DNA of 64,000 nt from Scilla litardierei (lineage: Eukaryota > Streptophyta > Magnoliopsida > Asparagales > Asparagaceae), in the NCBI GenBank assembly GCA_030789695.1, contig CM061136.1, forward strand, positions 135,296,448 to 135,360,447, read 5' to 3'. Below are positions 47,021-57,193 of the stretch, in pieces. A program made the translations under genes and the position numbers. The notes beneath the pieces were generated by a model. That model was not told the origin of the DNA, did not search any database, and was given only the letters and a program-made list of their open reading frames with translations. Position 1 is the stretch's first letter. Each line of letters starts with the position of its first letter.

Positions 47021-47319
47021 GAAAATGCCCAATCTTCATCTTTTCGCTCCCCCGTCGCTCCTACGACGTTCTTTCTTCTTCCACTCCTCTTCCATTGCAG
47101 AATAACCCTCAAAAGGGCCATGGTTGACACTCCGGAGTGGGTGCAAATCCTCTTGATCTCACAATCGATCCAAATCGCTCCATATTTCCTGAAATACGAC
47201 AAAAACAAGAGATAGTGAAAAGTATCGCAATATTGTCGAATAATCGTGAAAAGCGTGATATGGGCGATCAAAACGGTATGCAAATATGCAGAAAAAAGGT
47301 GTAAAATATGGAGTGATCA

Positions 47320-47350
47320 AGCTCCACCCCTTCATTTACGAAGGGATTCC
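47320..47350. repeat. 31-bp target duplication, right copy
   Basis: Identical to 44989-45019; abuts the first base of the LTR (minus strand TG). Confidence 0.95.
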
Positions 47351-48463
47351 GCGCCCCCCAATTCGACATCAATGCCACGTCGCTTGGCACTGTCACGAAG
47401 ACGAACTCCCTCATCAAATCGCCGACATCGTCAGGCACCTAGAGGATGAGTTCTCGCCCTCTCCTGGCGCAAACGCGATGATACACCCCCCACTTCTGAA
47501 TCACGAAGAAATGCTGGAACAACGCCAAGGAGGGACTCAAGGAGCAAGCAAGACACAAGTTTACAAACCCCACTAACAAGCCCCAGGAGCGGGGCGCCAA
47601 GGCAAATATCGGCAGCTCCAGGAAATTCAACAAATGAAACAAGCACGGGTGGATCGGAAAGCGGAGCCCCAACTCGAAGGACCGGACATAGACCCCGACC
47701 TCGTTATCCCCCGGTGAGCTCACCGCTTCCTCCAACCCCGGGAACCCGCACCTCATAGGGTTGTCGCACAAACCGCACGCGAATCTCCCTGATATTGATC
47801 CTATCCAACCTACGTCGGATGGACTCAATGTCTCTCGGTACAACGGATCGCCATGACCGTCTCTCCCTGGGCCACCGCACCCCCGGCTGCGACGCCCCCT
47901 CACCCGCCGACTCCTCTCCCACCACCCGGCTACTTCCTCCAATCTCGAAACGAGAAGCCATTGATCGGAAAGGAAGGAAATTAACTGTGGTTACCTGTTG
48001 ATCCTCTGAACCTGGAAGGCGATCGGAAGAAGATAGCCGGCGACAGAAGTGACAAATTAGCCAGCAAGCTCCAAACAGAGATATCGAACGCCGGAGAAGA
48101 ATCGGAGAAAGACAAAAACTCCCGCCGACCGCCTCCCAGACCCTTTTAGCGGAAAGGGTGGCACCCAGGCCATCTTGGCCGTCAAACTTTCGCCACGCGG
48201 AGCCCATCGGGACGCCCCCGACGCCTCAACTGGCGTAAAGGTCACTTCATCCACGTGTCACAAACTCAATCGCAGAGACGCTTCGTTTTCCTCTGCCCCC
48301 CCTTTCAAATCATAATAATGACCACTAAGGCGGGAGTTCCGAAGCCGCCACCATCACTACCCGGTGGGTCCCCAGACCTATATCGACGGTCCGGAGTGTT
48401 GGAGATGGTTCGTCCTCCGAGCTGAGCTGGGCTGCCGCCTCAGACTCGAAGGCCGGGGGCAAT

Positions 48464-49584
48464 TGTTACGACCTAAAGATCGTAGGAATCCGACTCCCGC
48501 CCGGATCCGCTAACATACCCCATTAACTCGCCATATCACAAAAGGGCCGCCGCCCCGAAAATCCGGGGCATCATGGAGACAGGCGCGCCTTGCAGCGTTC
48601 CCCGAACCGGTCGAGGCGAACAGCCGCAGCCGGCCGAGGCGAACAACCGCAGCCGGCCGGGGCGAACGACCGCAGCCGCCCGACCCGCTGGGGTAGCGCG
48701 CTTGGGGACGCTTGGGTAGCTAGGCCAGGCCTATTGACCGGCGCGGACGTATCCCTCCGCACCAGCGGGCCGTACCCCATGACCAATCGGGACGGCCCGC
48801 CCGACTCCCGCGAACCGCGACGCCTAGAGTGACACTGCCCGGCCTTTAGTTCGTCGCTAGCGACAAACAGCCTAGGATAAGGACACGACTGACACATACG
48901 TCACCCGACCGTCTGACAAAGCACCCCCTGGCGGCTGAACCACCTGACAGCTGATGCTTTCGGCCCTGACACCCCGACAAAAGCGCCCTTTGGCCGTTGC
49001 GCCGCCTGACAAAAGCAGGTCAGGACCTCCTGTCCCCGAGGCCCTTATCCGAAGCTTCCGCAGACACACGCGCCAGCTCAGCACGCCTAGTCATCACCCG
49101 TCAGGTATAAATACCCCCATTCCTCTTACGGAAAGGGGGTTGGAGAATTCCCCCATTATTCTATTATTCACACACGAGAGCTAAGGTCTTCCACATCTTT
49201 GCTCTCCCACCTAAAGCTCGTCACGGGCGGCGGACACACAGGGAGTCCGGCCGGCGTGTCTAGCCCCCGTTTTAAGCCTTATTACTGACTTAAGCATCGG
49301 AGGGGCTAAGGGTTGAACCCCAACCCTGCCCTTCTGACGAGTTGTTCATGCTGCAGGAGAGCTCGTCCCTTGACCGGAGTCAGCGTCAGCCCCCTACCGT
49401 CCGACCTTCCCCAACTACTTCCGGCGAGATTCGACCCCGTGGGCATCACCGGCGACGGATCCGACTTCTTCACCCCACTAATCACTTGTAAAACAGCCTA
49501 CCTAACCCCTCATTTCCATATAACCACCGTGCCCTTGGTTCCCCATAATACAAATTCATTGTACGCGAGTTCCACCTCGTAACA
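48464..49584 (+). repeat. Tat-like 3' LTR
   Basis: 1121 bp, nearly identical to 32967-34087 (about a dozen differences by eye, mostly transitions). A purine-rich GGCCGGGGGCAAT precedes it as the likely polypurine tract. Followed by TSD ATAGG. Confidence 0.95.
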
Positions 49585-49589
49585 ATAGG

Positions 49590-52039
49590 AATTCCCATGA
49601 AAACCCTCATTACCACATCCAGCTCTTTTTATCAAAATGTGCCACCTTCCAAATGCCGGGGGTCTCCATAGATGCTATCAGACTGCGCCTCTTCCCCTTC
49701 ACACTCAAGGACAAAGCCTTATATTGGTTGAGGACGCAGGCTGAAGGAATCTTCACCACTTGGGATGAATTGGCGAGTGCCTTCGTCGACAAATTTTACC
49801 CGCCCTCCAAGACGGTGAAGATAAGAAGTGCTCTCATGTCCTTCAAGCAAGGACCTCAGGAGACTCTCTATGAGGCGTGGGAGCGCTTCAAGGACTTGCA
49901 GCATCAATACCCACATCACAGTATAGAGGATTGGGAGCTTGTCCACAGTTTCTACAATGGACTCCAACCGGGCACAAAACAGATTATTGATGCTACCGCC
50001 AACGGAGCCATTTTGTCAAAGACCCCCGATGAAGCTACGGCCTTGCTAGAGGAGATGGCCTCCAACAACCAACAGTGGGGCAACGAGCGAGGACATTCTT
50101 CGTCCTCCTTGAAGCCCACGAGTATTTATGAGGCCAAGGCCGTGGCGGAGCTTACTAGCAAATTTGACTCTCTCCACAAGGTAGTGGAGAGATTGGAGAA
50201 ATACATTACCGAGCCGCATGGAGCTCCTTCTACATCCGCACCGACAAACCATATGAGTGATTGGCAAGACCAATCCCAAGCCATGTATGTAGGAGGAGAG
50301 CATGGAGAAGGAGCTTTGGAGCAAATTCAGTATGTTGCGGGGAATTCCGGATATTGGGCCAACCCGACCGCTAGAAACCATCTGGGGTTTTCCTATGCTA
50401 ATAATGATGGTGCCTTGAACCCCCCGCCACAACAACCTCCTCAAGCTCGGGCTCCACCACCACAACCGAATTATCAACCAAGGGGGCCACCGCAACAAAA
50501 CTTCCCACCTAGGCAACAAGTGGGACCTTATAGGCCACCCTGGTATAATCAAGGATGGAGAAATCCCAACCCTTCGCAAGCTCAACCACGTTCGGATTTT
50601 GAAGCTAAGGTGGAGGAGTTTATGGTGGAGCAGAGAAAGATTAACGCCACGTTAAAGGCGGGACAAGATTCTCTTACCACCGTCGTCGCTCAAATTGGGG
50701 AGCAACTTGCGTTGCTCAATAGAAACAACCAACAATTACCGGCTCAACCTGAACCAAATCCACAGGGCAACACCGGCCATATCAACGCGGTTGTTGCGGT
50801 TACGACAAGGGGTGGGAAGGATACCACTCCCGTCATGACTCAAGTCAAGGAACCTGTGAGCGAGCCGGCCATTGAGGTGGAAAAAGAGAAGGAGCCGCAA
50901 GAAGGAGCAAAATCTAGAGTGGAGGAACCTATTGATGAGCGCCGATTCATGCCACCGGTGCCTTTCCCTCAACGGCTAGCTAGAGCCAAGATCGAGAAGA
51001 GGCTAGCCAAGTTCCTCGAATACTTGAGAGGGGTGAGCCTCAATATCCCTTTCCTTGATGCCATAGTGAAAATCCCATCCTACGCGAAGTTCTTAAAGGA
51101 CTTGATTACGGGAAGGAAAAGGAAAGAGAAGATCAAGCTCGCGGAACAAGGAACTTGGTTCACTAGGAAGGAAAAGGAGCCCGCCAAATTTAAAGATCCC
51201 GGGAGTTTCCAGATTCCTTGCACACTAGAAGGCGTCCCCTTACAAAAAGCATTGGTTGATTTGGGCGCTAGTGTGAGCCTCATGCCTCTTACCATGTTCC
51301 GGAAGTTGAACACCGGCACCGATTTAAAGCCGACCGACATGAGGATTCAACGCGTGGACGGTCGGATCACTAGGCCGGTTGGGATCACGGAGAACATCCC
51401 ACTCTAAGTTTCGGGAGGCATATGCTTGCCCTGTGATATTGTGATCATGGATATCAAGGAGGAGGGTGACACATCGCTCATACTTGGACGCCCATTCCTC
51501 GCCACTGCCGGTGTAATCGTCGATGTGCGGGAAGGGACTCTTACTTGAATGTCGGTAACATTGAAGTCGAGCTCCATATACCAAAGGCTATGAAGCACAT
51601 GCCATATCATGAGGAGCTAGATTATGTGGACCTCCTTGACGAGGTTATAGAAGAGGTTATCCCCCACTCCATCGGTGCACTCCATGATGACGGCTTTGAA
51701 GAAGGCCAAGATTTGGTTGAAGAGGAGAAGATAGAGGACTCTCCCAATAGCTTCACGGCAAAAGATGATGGCGACGCTGATGTCGCGAGAATACAAGAGC
51801 TTTGCAAGCTCTCGACATTGAAGAATCCGAAAAAAGCTCCACCGATTCGAAGATCGGTGTCACCGGCGAAGTCAAAGACCGGAACAAGCTCAAGTTTGGG
51901 GGAGCCATCCCCCAACATTGCCCATGATGAAGGGGTGTTGAGGAAGGCCACACACCATCACGATCCAAATCCGAGTGGTCTTCCCGGCAAATTCGACAGG
52001 TGCATCTCATACGCACCCAACATCCCTACGCTAATTTGA
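49590..52039 (+). pseudogene. Athila gag C-terminal part and protease
   Basis: Gag resumes in register after the Tat-like insertion. Motifs are DAIRLRLFPFTLKDKALYWL (from 49674), FVDKFYPPSKT, and QETLYEAWERFKDLQHQYPH. A proline/glutamine-rich region with a coiled-coil segment follows. The protease begins near 51200 (FQIPCTLEGVPLQKALVDLG, then ASVSLMPLTMFRKL), with aspartate intact. A TAA at 51405-51407 breaks the frame before IMDIKEEGDTSLILGRPFL, and a further frameshift near 51540 leads into an acidic tail ending at 52039. No polymerase follows. Confidence 0.88.
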
Positions 52040-53252
52040 AAATCCAAAGCGGTCGAGCTCAAGACCTTAAACGAATGCTTGTCGGGAGGCAACCTGACGT
52101 TTTTTTGCATTATTTTTATTTTGGTTTTTTATTTTTGTTTTAGACTTTGCTAGTGTTTTGAGTCAATTGCCTATAAAAATCTTGACAACGGGTCTTAATT
52201 CTTATGACAGGAGAGGAGAAAAGGAGATCTCGCATATGGAGGATGACCGAGGCAAATAAGAGCGCTCCAGGAATGCGCTCGAGGCTTAGGAAGAGAAAGA
52301 AACCAACTGGAGGAAGAAAAACAGAGAGTAGAGCGAAAACGGAGCCCCGAAGCAGAAAACAGCACGCCACTCGGCCGAGTATCATATGCCACTCGGCCGA
52401 GCAAAGAACTCCACTCGGCTGAGTGGAGCACCAACCAGGGAAGTCTGCAGAACCAACTCTCTGTCTTTTTTATGAGTTTTAGTATTAACTGCCACTCGGC
52501 CGAGTACATTTAGTCACTCGGCCGAGTGAAACGGATACCCTCCCAGAGCGAGAATTGCCGAGTAGCTTGTGCCACTCGGCCGAGTGGATTTTATCCATTC
52601 GGTCGAGTGAAGCAAAGCCACTCGGCCGAGTCGTATTTGGCGGGGTGATTTTGAATTTTTTTATGATACGCCACTCGGCCGAGTGACATGTTCATTCGGC
52701 CGAGTCGTAACATTCCTTATATAAACGACAGCGGGCTCGGCACGAATTTCAACACATCTAAATCCCAATTTCTTCGCCCGAGCCAGCACCGTTTCGTCTC
52801 CCCTCGCCTGCTGCCGTCACACCCTCGCCCGATTCAAGCTCGTCGCCGGCTTATACGCCGCCCCACCGCCGGGGACGACTCCCCTCCTCATCGCCGACCT
52901 CCGGCGACCACTCCTGTCGCCGGTCGACGCCGTTCGTCCCCTGTTTGCCCCAAAATTCCTTTTTCTCCCCATTTTTATTGATCCGTACGCCCATTGAGCC
53001 CCATACTCAAATCAACTTATTTATCTATCTATTATACCCCATCTCCCCCATGTATTTTGAATATTATCCGCTGATATCATTGTTTGATTTGCAGGCTATC
53101 TTGGGGGAGCTTTGGGGAGCTTCTGGACGTGCTTTTGGCTTCGCGGAGGCGGCGTTCTTTGCACGTACTTGCTGATTTGCTCTCGCGACGTGTTCAGGTA
53201 CACTCGTTCCATTATTTAGCACGTTGCATTATATTTTGTTGGGTGAGCACTC
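52040..53252. other. Athila interior between protease and 3' ORF; palindrome array, no polymerase
   Basis: Immediately after the acidic tail comes TGCTTGTCGGGAGGCAACCT (52077), a sequence that in Athila elements normally lies after the end of pol, so the polymerase block is cleanly missing. Contains the palindrome array 52368-52708, then a C-rich untranslated leader to the start at 53253. Confidence 0.75.
52368..52708. repeat. CACTCGGCCGAGTG palindrome array inside the Athila element
   Basis: Ten copies at about 52368, 52391, 52413, 52493, 52515, 52572, 52596, 52619, 52673 and 52693, most perfect or one base off. The same motif as the LTR arrays but outside the LTR. Confidence 0.92.
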
Positions 53253-55274
53253 GTGGCACACTTGCCGCCCCGCACTAGGCCACGCACACAGGGATCCACC
53301 CCCAAGCGGAGGCGGACCGATGACCCCGGTCCCTCTCACGCTAGGGAGGACTCCCCTCCACCTAGCCCGCCACTGCCACCACCACCCACACAGCCTATCC
53401 CAGCCTATCCTGTCCCTCCACCCGCTCCCGCTGTCGGGCCGATGGGGATCACGTTTCGAAACGACGCACACCGCGCCAGGTTCGAGCGTATCTGCCATCG
53501 CTCGATAGTACCTTCTAGGTTCGCACACTTAGCAGACCTTGACCGCCTAGGGGTACTAGAGGGGATGCTCATGTTGTACGACAATGTGGGTTGGCGCGAC
53601 TTCTTGTCTGTGTTGGCGGACACCTACGTCCGTCCGACACTTGAGGTTCTTAGCTCGATTGACCGGACCCCTCGAGGATGCACATTCCGTCTGATGGATC
53701 GAGAGTGCGAGATCACTCTCGACATGCTTCGTGCATTCTTCCAGTGGCCCGCTGTCCCTGTCCCTGACCTTGCCTACGCTCCCACGCACATCCCACCCCC
53801 CTTGTTCGACACCTCCACCTTCTGGACACGGATCACGGGATCCCATCTTGGCTTTGACCCTAGTAGGGCCAAGGCCTCAGCCATCCTGCACCCCTGCCTC
53901 CGCATTGCCCAGCGCCTCATGGTGACCACTTTCTTAGCGAGGTACGAGCCTGGGACGATGTCTACGCCTAAGCTCTACATGCTCTACGTGATGACTCGCC
54001 CTAGAGTTCTGGATAGGGGTAGCGAAGACCTGGTCCCTGCCATTGAGATTGATATTGCTAGCTGGTTCTTAGACCGCATCATCATTTTGGTGGGTGCTCG
54101 CTCACCTATTTGCTGCTGCGGTCTGATCACGCTTCTAGCCCTTATGACCGACGTGGACCTACCTGACGACCTTCGATGAGCCCCGGGCCCCACTGCACTT
54201 TCGATAGATGTTATGGCCCGGATGAAGATGCTTCGTCCCCACGGCTAGCGGCACTGGGTATGGTTGCATGGTCCCTTTAGTGGTGATTACATGGTTCTCC
54301 CGAGTCCCGCTCGGACACATATAGGACCGGCACACGTGGACTGACTTCCGGTGATGGATCTCCTGATCCCCGCCGCCTACGTGCTTGAGGCCGAGGGAGC
54401 TGAGCAGGCACCCCCTGCACCCGTCGACCCTGTGATTCCTCAGCCTGAGCCTGCACTGTATGCACCTCCCGACACCTCTGTCTACACTTCTGTCGGTGTC
54501 GAGAGTACCCTTGCTGAGTCGTCCACCACGTCCACCACGTCTACCACCACCCCCACCACTGCTGTGCCTATCTCGGTTGAGCCTATTTCCTCACTTCTTC
54601 CCGAGCATCCACCCACCATACTAGAGAGCAGCGAGTCTTCCTTCGCTGCCGTCATGGAGACCCTATCCAGTTTGATCTCCGCTGGGGTGTCACCTTTTGG
54701 GACCTATACTTCCTCCCCAGTGGTCGACCCTTCTGTCTCCACCGCAGCTGTCCTTTCCGAGAGTGTCGTGACATCTGTTCCCACGTCTACGTCACAGACC
54801 TCTCTTGCTGCCTCGTCGCCGATTTTGTCTTCCACCACTGCTGCTGCTGCTGCCTCCTCGTCCCAGCCTGTGTCCCAGCCTCACACTGAGGCTGGGCATC
54901 CACTAGTGAGCACAACACCTTTTTCATACATACCTGCTGGCCCGATTATTTACACAGCCTGTGTCAGACAGCCCCGTCCTTCACAGCCTAGACATGTGCG
55001 CCCCTCTGCACCACCTCCCCCCGACACTCTACTTCAGAGCATTCGTGTTCTTGAGGGGGTGGTGAGTGGACTCAGAGGTGACTTTAGGGCTCTGTCTGCC
55101 ACAGTCTCCGCCGTGCAGTCTCGCGTCGAGCTACTTCCCAGTATTCAGGCTTGCCTGACTCAGATTCTCGCGCGACTGCCTCCACTACACCCACCCACCC
55201 AGCAGACACCTCGACCACCACCTCCACCACCTCCTCCGCCACAGGACGGAGATGGTGCAGCACCACCAGCTTAG
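53253..55274 (+). pseudogene. Athila 3' ORF (ATHILA ORF-1 / env-position protein) with three stops
   Basis: One frame of 674 codons, with stops only at 54177-54179, about 54244 and about 54342. The N-terminus is proline-rich and basic (STPKRRRTDDPGP). The core (about residues 65-305, ITFRNDAHRARFERICHRS, FRLMDRECEITLDMLRAFFQ, FLARYEPGTMSTPKLYMLY) resembles the ATHILA ORF-1 family. The part after the stops is serine/threonine/proline-rich and mucin-like, with a helical segment (DTLLQSIRVLEGVVSGLRGD) and a polyproline end. No clear signal peptide. The function of this ORF in Athila elements is unproven. Confidence 0.7.
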
Positions 55275-57193
55275 GCACACTCTTGATGCCATTGATATTT
55301 TTGTCGTTATGCTGCCCATTCTCTGCTGGTCCTGGAGATATTTTTTTTGCCCCCTCCTCCACACACTGTTTTGGTCCCTATCTTGCTCATATCATTCTAT
55401 ATCTTTTTGGGAGAGAGGGAGAGTATTTTTGGTGACACATTACCTGTATCACTCTAATCTTTGCAGGCATCATTCATATCCACATCATATTTTCTATTTG
55501 TTTTTTTCTTTCTTTTTTATCATGCATGCATCCTCACCCACCCCACCCATTACACGTCTCTCGGTGTGCCACACTTTGCACATTGAGGACACTTTGCACT
55601 TTAGCTTGGGGGAGTGAGTTCTCACACTTTTTGCTTTTATCACCTTTATTTTTAGTTTTTTCACGCTTTTTCCGCTTTTGCACCCATTTTTCATCACCTT
55701 TTCATTTTTTTACCATGCATCACGTTTTTTCTTATTTTCTTTGTGTGCTGCATTGTAAATAGTTCTGTTTTCTTTCATCTTTATTTCTTTCATCTTTTGC
55801 TAGAGACGATTTTTCTGTGATGACGATGACGTGGTGTTAGCTTTTCTCTATATGCATGCTAATTTTGTCATGTCATAGATTTTGTTTCTGGTATCATATA
55901 CTATGTTCTGCTTTGCATTTAGAAATAGTAACCCACTCTTTTTCCGTATGACAATGGATGAAATTCTATTATTAGCTGATGTCTGATGATTCATATGTAT
56001 GCTATCGTAGAAAACACACCAAGCGTCACGCATTGATTGCTTATATCTGGAGTACTGCTTTCCTTTCTTATATCACTTCTTATTGCATGATTTGTACGCT
56101 TCACTTCAGGTTGATTGGATGTTTGCTAGCATTGATATATCTGGACTAGTTTGCTTTTTGAGATTAAACTGAGTAGATTAAATTACCCTGCTGAAGTTGT
56201 CATGCATGTCCTATAGAGTGAACCGAGAGATACATTTATTTCTTTCTCCACATATCTTGAACATTATTTCTCTATTTTAACTTCATTGGTGAATCTCCCC
56301 TTAGCAATTCTATTATTGGCATCTCCACCGTTATTATATCACATGCTCCAAATTCCCCAAAACCAAAAAGAAAAAAAATATACTTGTATATCCTTCTCTT
56401 TTGATTTGGGATCATTTGTGTATATATGTTATGAAAAAAAGGAGAAAAATTGAGAAAAAGAAAAGAAAAGAGAAATGAAGTTCATAACGATCCCATCTCA
56501 TACTATTTCTTTCTTTCTTCTCTCTCTTTTTATTTTTATTTTTACCTTTTTTGGAGCTTCAAAAGAAATGGGGAATGTAAATATTGTTTTTTTTATGCCA
56601 CCACGGTTATGGATAAGCTTGGGGGAGGGGATCCAATGATGTGTGAGAGAGTGACTACATGACGGTGCATGACAACCTAGGCTAAGCAATATTTTATACT
56701 TGGTGAGATTGCTAAAAGTTTCACGAAATCCAGAAATCTGCGCTTAGCATTCATATCATGAAAACCACACTTTTCTATTCTTACTAATCTATTGTGTGAT
56801 ATCTCTTATACTCCTTATAGAAAGCATTCAATTGAAAAGTGTGTGATCTACGATTTTGTATACCGCTTTAGATGCTTCAGACGATGTTAATTCTAGAATT
56901 ATTCCATTTTTCATGCTATATTGATATTCTTGGGTTTTCTATTTCAAATGCACCATTATACTATGATATCGAGATAAAAGTCTTTGACATGTGTTTTATA
57001 TTCGATGCGTGCTATATGAGTAAGCAAAACCCACGTCCTGAGAAAAATGATCTAGCAACTTCCTTCTTCGTTTTCTATTTTGTTTTTCATTTTTTATTTT
57101 CCATTTTTCCATCGTTTCCATTATCTTTATCCACCGGGTTCGCTTTTTACTCATCTTCCTCGAGGACGAGTAAGAGGTAAGCTTGGGGGATTT
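55275..57193. other. Athila 3' untranslated region with three purine tracts
   Basis: AT-rich, no gene. AGCTTGGGGGAG-type tracts occur at 55603-55616, 56616-56629 and 57180-57193; the last is the functional polypurine tract next to the 3' LTR. Confidence 0.75.
57180..57193 (+). other. Polypurine tract of the Athila-like element
   Basis: AGCTTGGGGGATTT immediately before the 3' LTR TGATCACT, where plus-strand DNA synthesis would start. Confidence 0.85.

Larger units (their letters stand above)
45017..47319 (-). mobile_element. Single Athila-type LTR plus primer-binding site, inserted without integrase signature
   Basis: On the minus strand the insert is an LTR (47319-45041, TGATCACT...CGCGATCA, 2279 bp), six bases, then exactly the 18-nt primer-binding site TGGCGCCGTTACCGGGGA (45034-45017), and nothing more. 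It is related to, but clearly diverged from, the LTRs at 30685 and 57194. A 31-bp duplication of target sequence flanks it instead of 5 bp, and three bases (TCC) at the PBS end are shared with the target. These ends are those of plus-strand strong-stop DNA. Confidence 0.85.
43625..47961 (-). pseudogene. Antisense gene copy B, split by an LTR-plus-PBS insertion
   Basis: Same gene as copy A, diverged. Start ATG 47961 (MASRFEIGGSSRVVGEE). Exon 1 runs to 44876 but is interrupted by 45017-47319 and shifts frame near 47710 and 47440. Conserved blocks are VGVYVRSFELGLRFPIHP and ALFQHFFVIQKWGVYH. Exon 2 is 44809-44223 (WPYGIPLWEMG, ESVFEDAGVAARLAEY) and is open throughout. Exon 3 is 44152-43625, a 175-residue coiled coil. 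Introns of 66 and 70 bp sit at the same positions and phases as in copy A, and the 66-bp one contains a stop, so splicing is required. Exon 1 sequence resumes in register on the far side of the insertion. Confidence 0.78.
32967..49584 (+). mobile_element. Tat-lineage Ty3/gypsy element without polymerase, 16.6 kb
   Basis: Two 1121-bp LTRs (32967-34087 and 48464-49584) begin TGTTACGACC and end CGTAACA. Perfect duplications ATAGG flank them (32962-32966 and 49585-49589). The primer-binding site TTGGCGCCGTCTGTGGGAAC at 34089 is the Tat-type site. Sense-strand content is gag and protease only. A 212-bp satellite follows where reverse transcriptase and integrase are expected, then two tandem antisense genes. 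By eye the LTRs differ at about a dozen sites (about 1 percent), so the insertion is young. It disrupts the Athila gag and is itself disrupted at 45017-47319. Confidence 0.95.

Noticed and set aside
45020..47319. Interpretation as an ordinary solo LTR from LTR-LTR recombination
   Set aside because: An ordinary solo LTR would end at the LTR CA without the PBS and would have a 5-bp duplication; here the PBS is included and the duplication is 31 bp.
50046..50585. 179-residue minus-strand open frame
   Set aside because: Antisense shadow of the Athila gag, tryptophan/leucine-rich by frame effect only.
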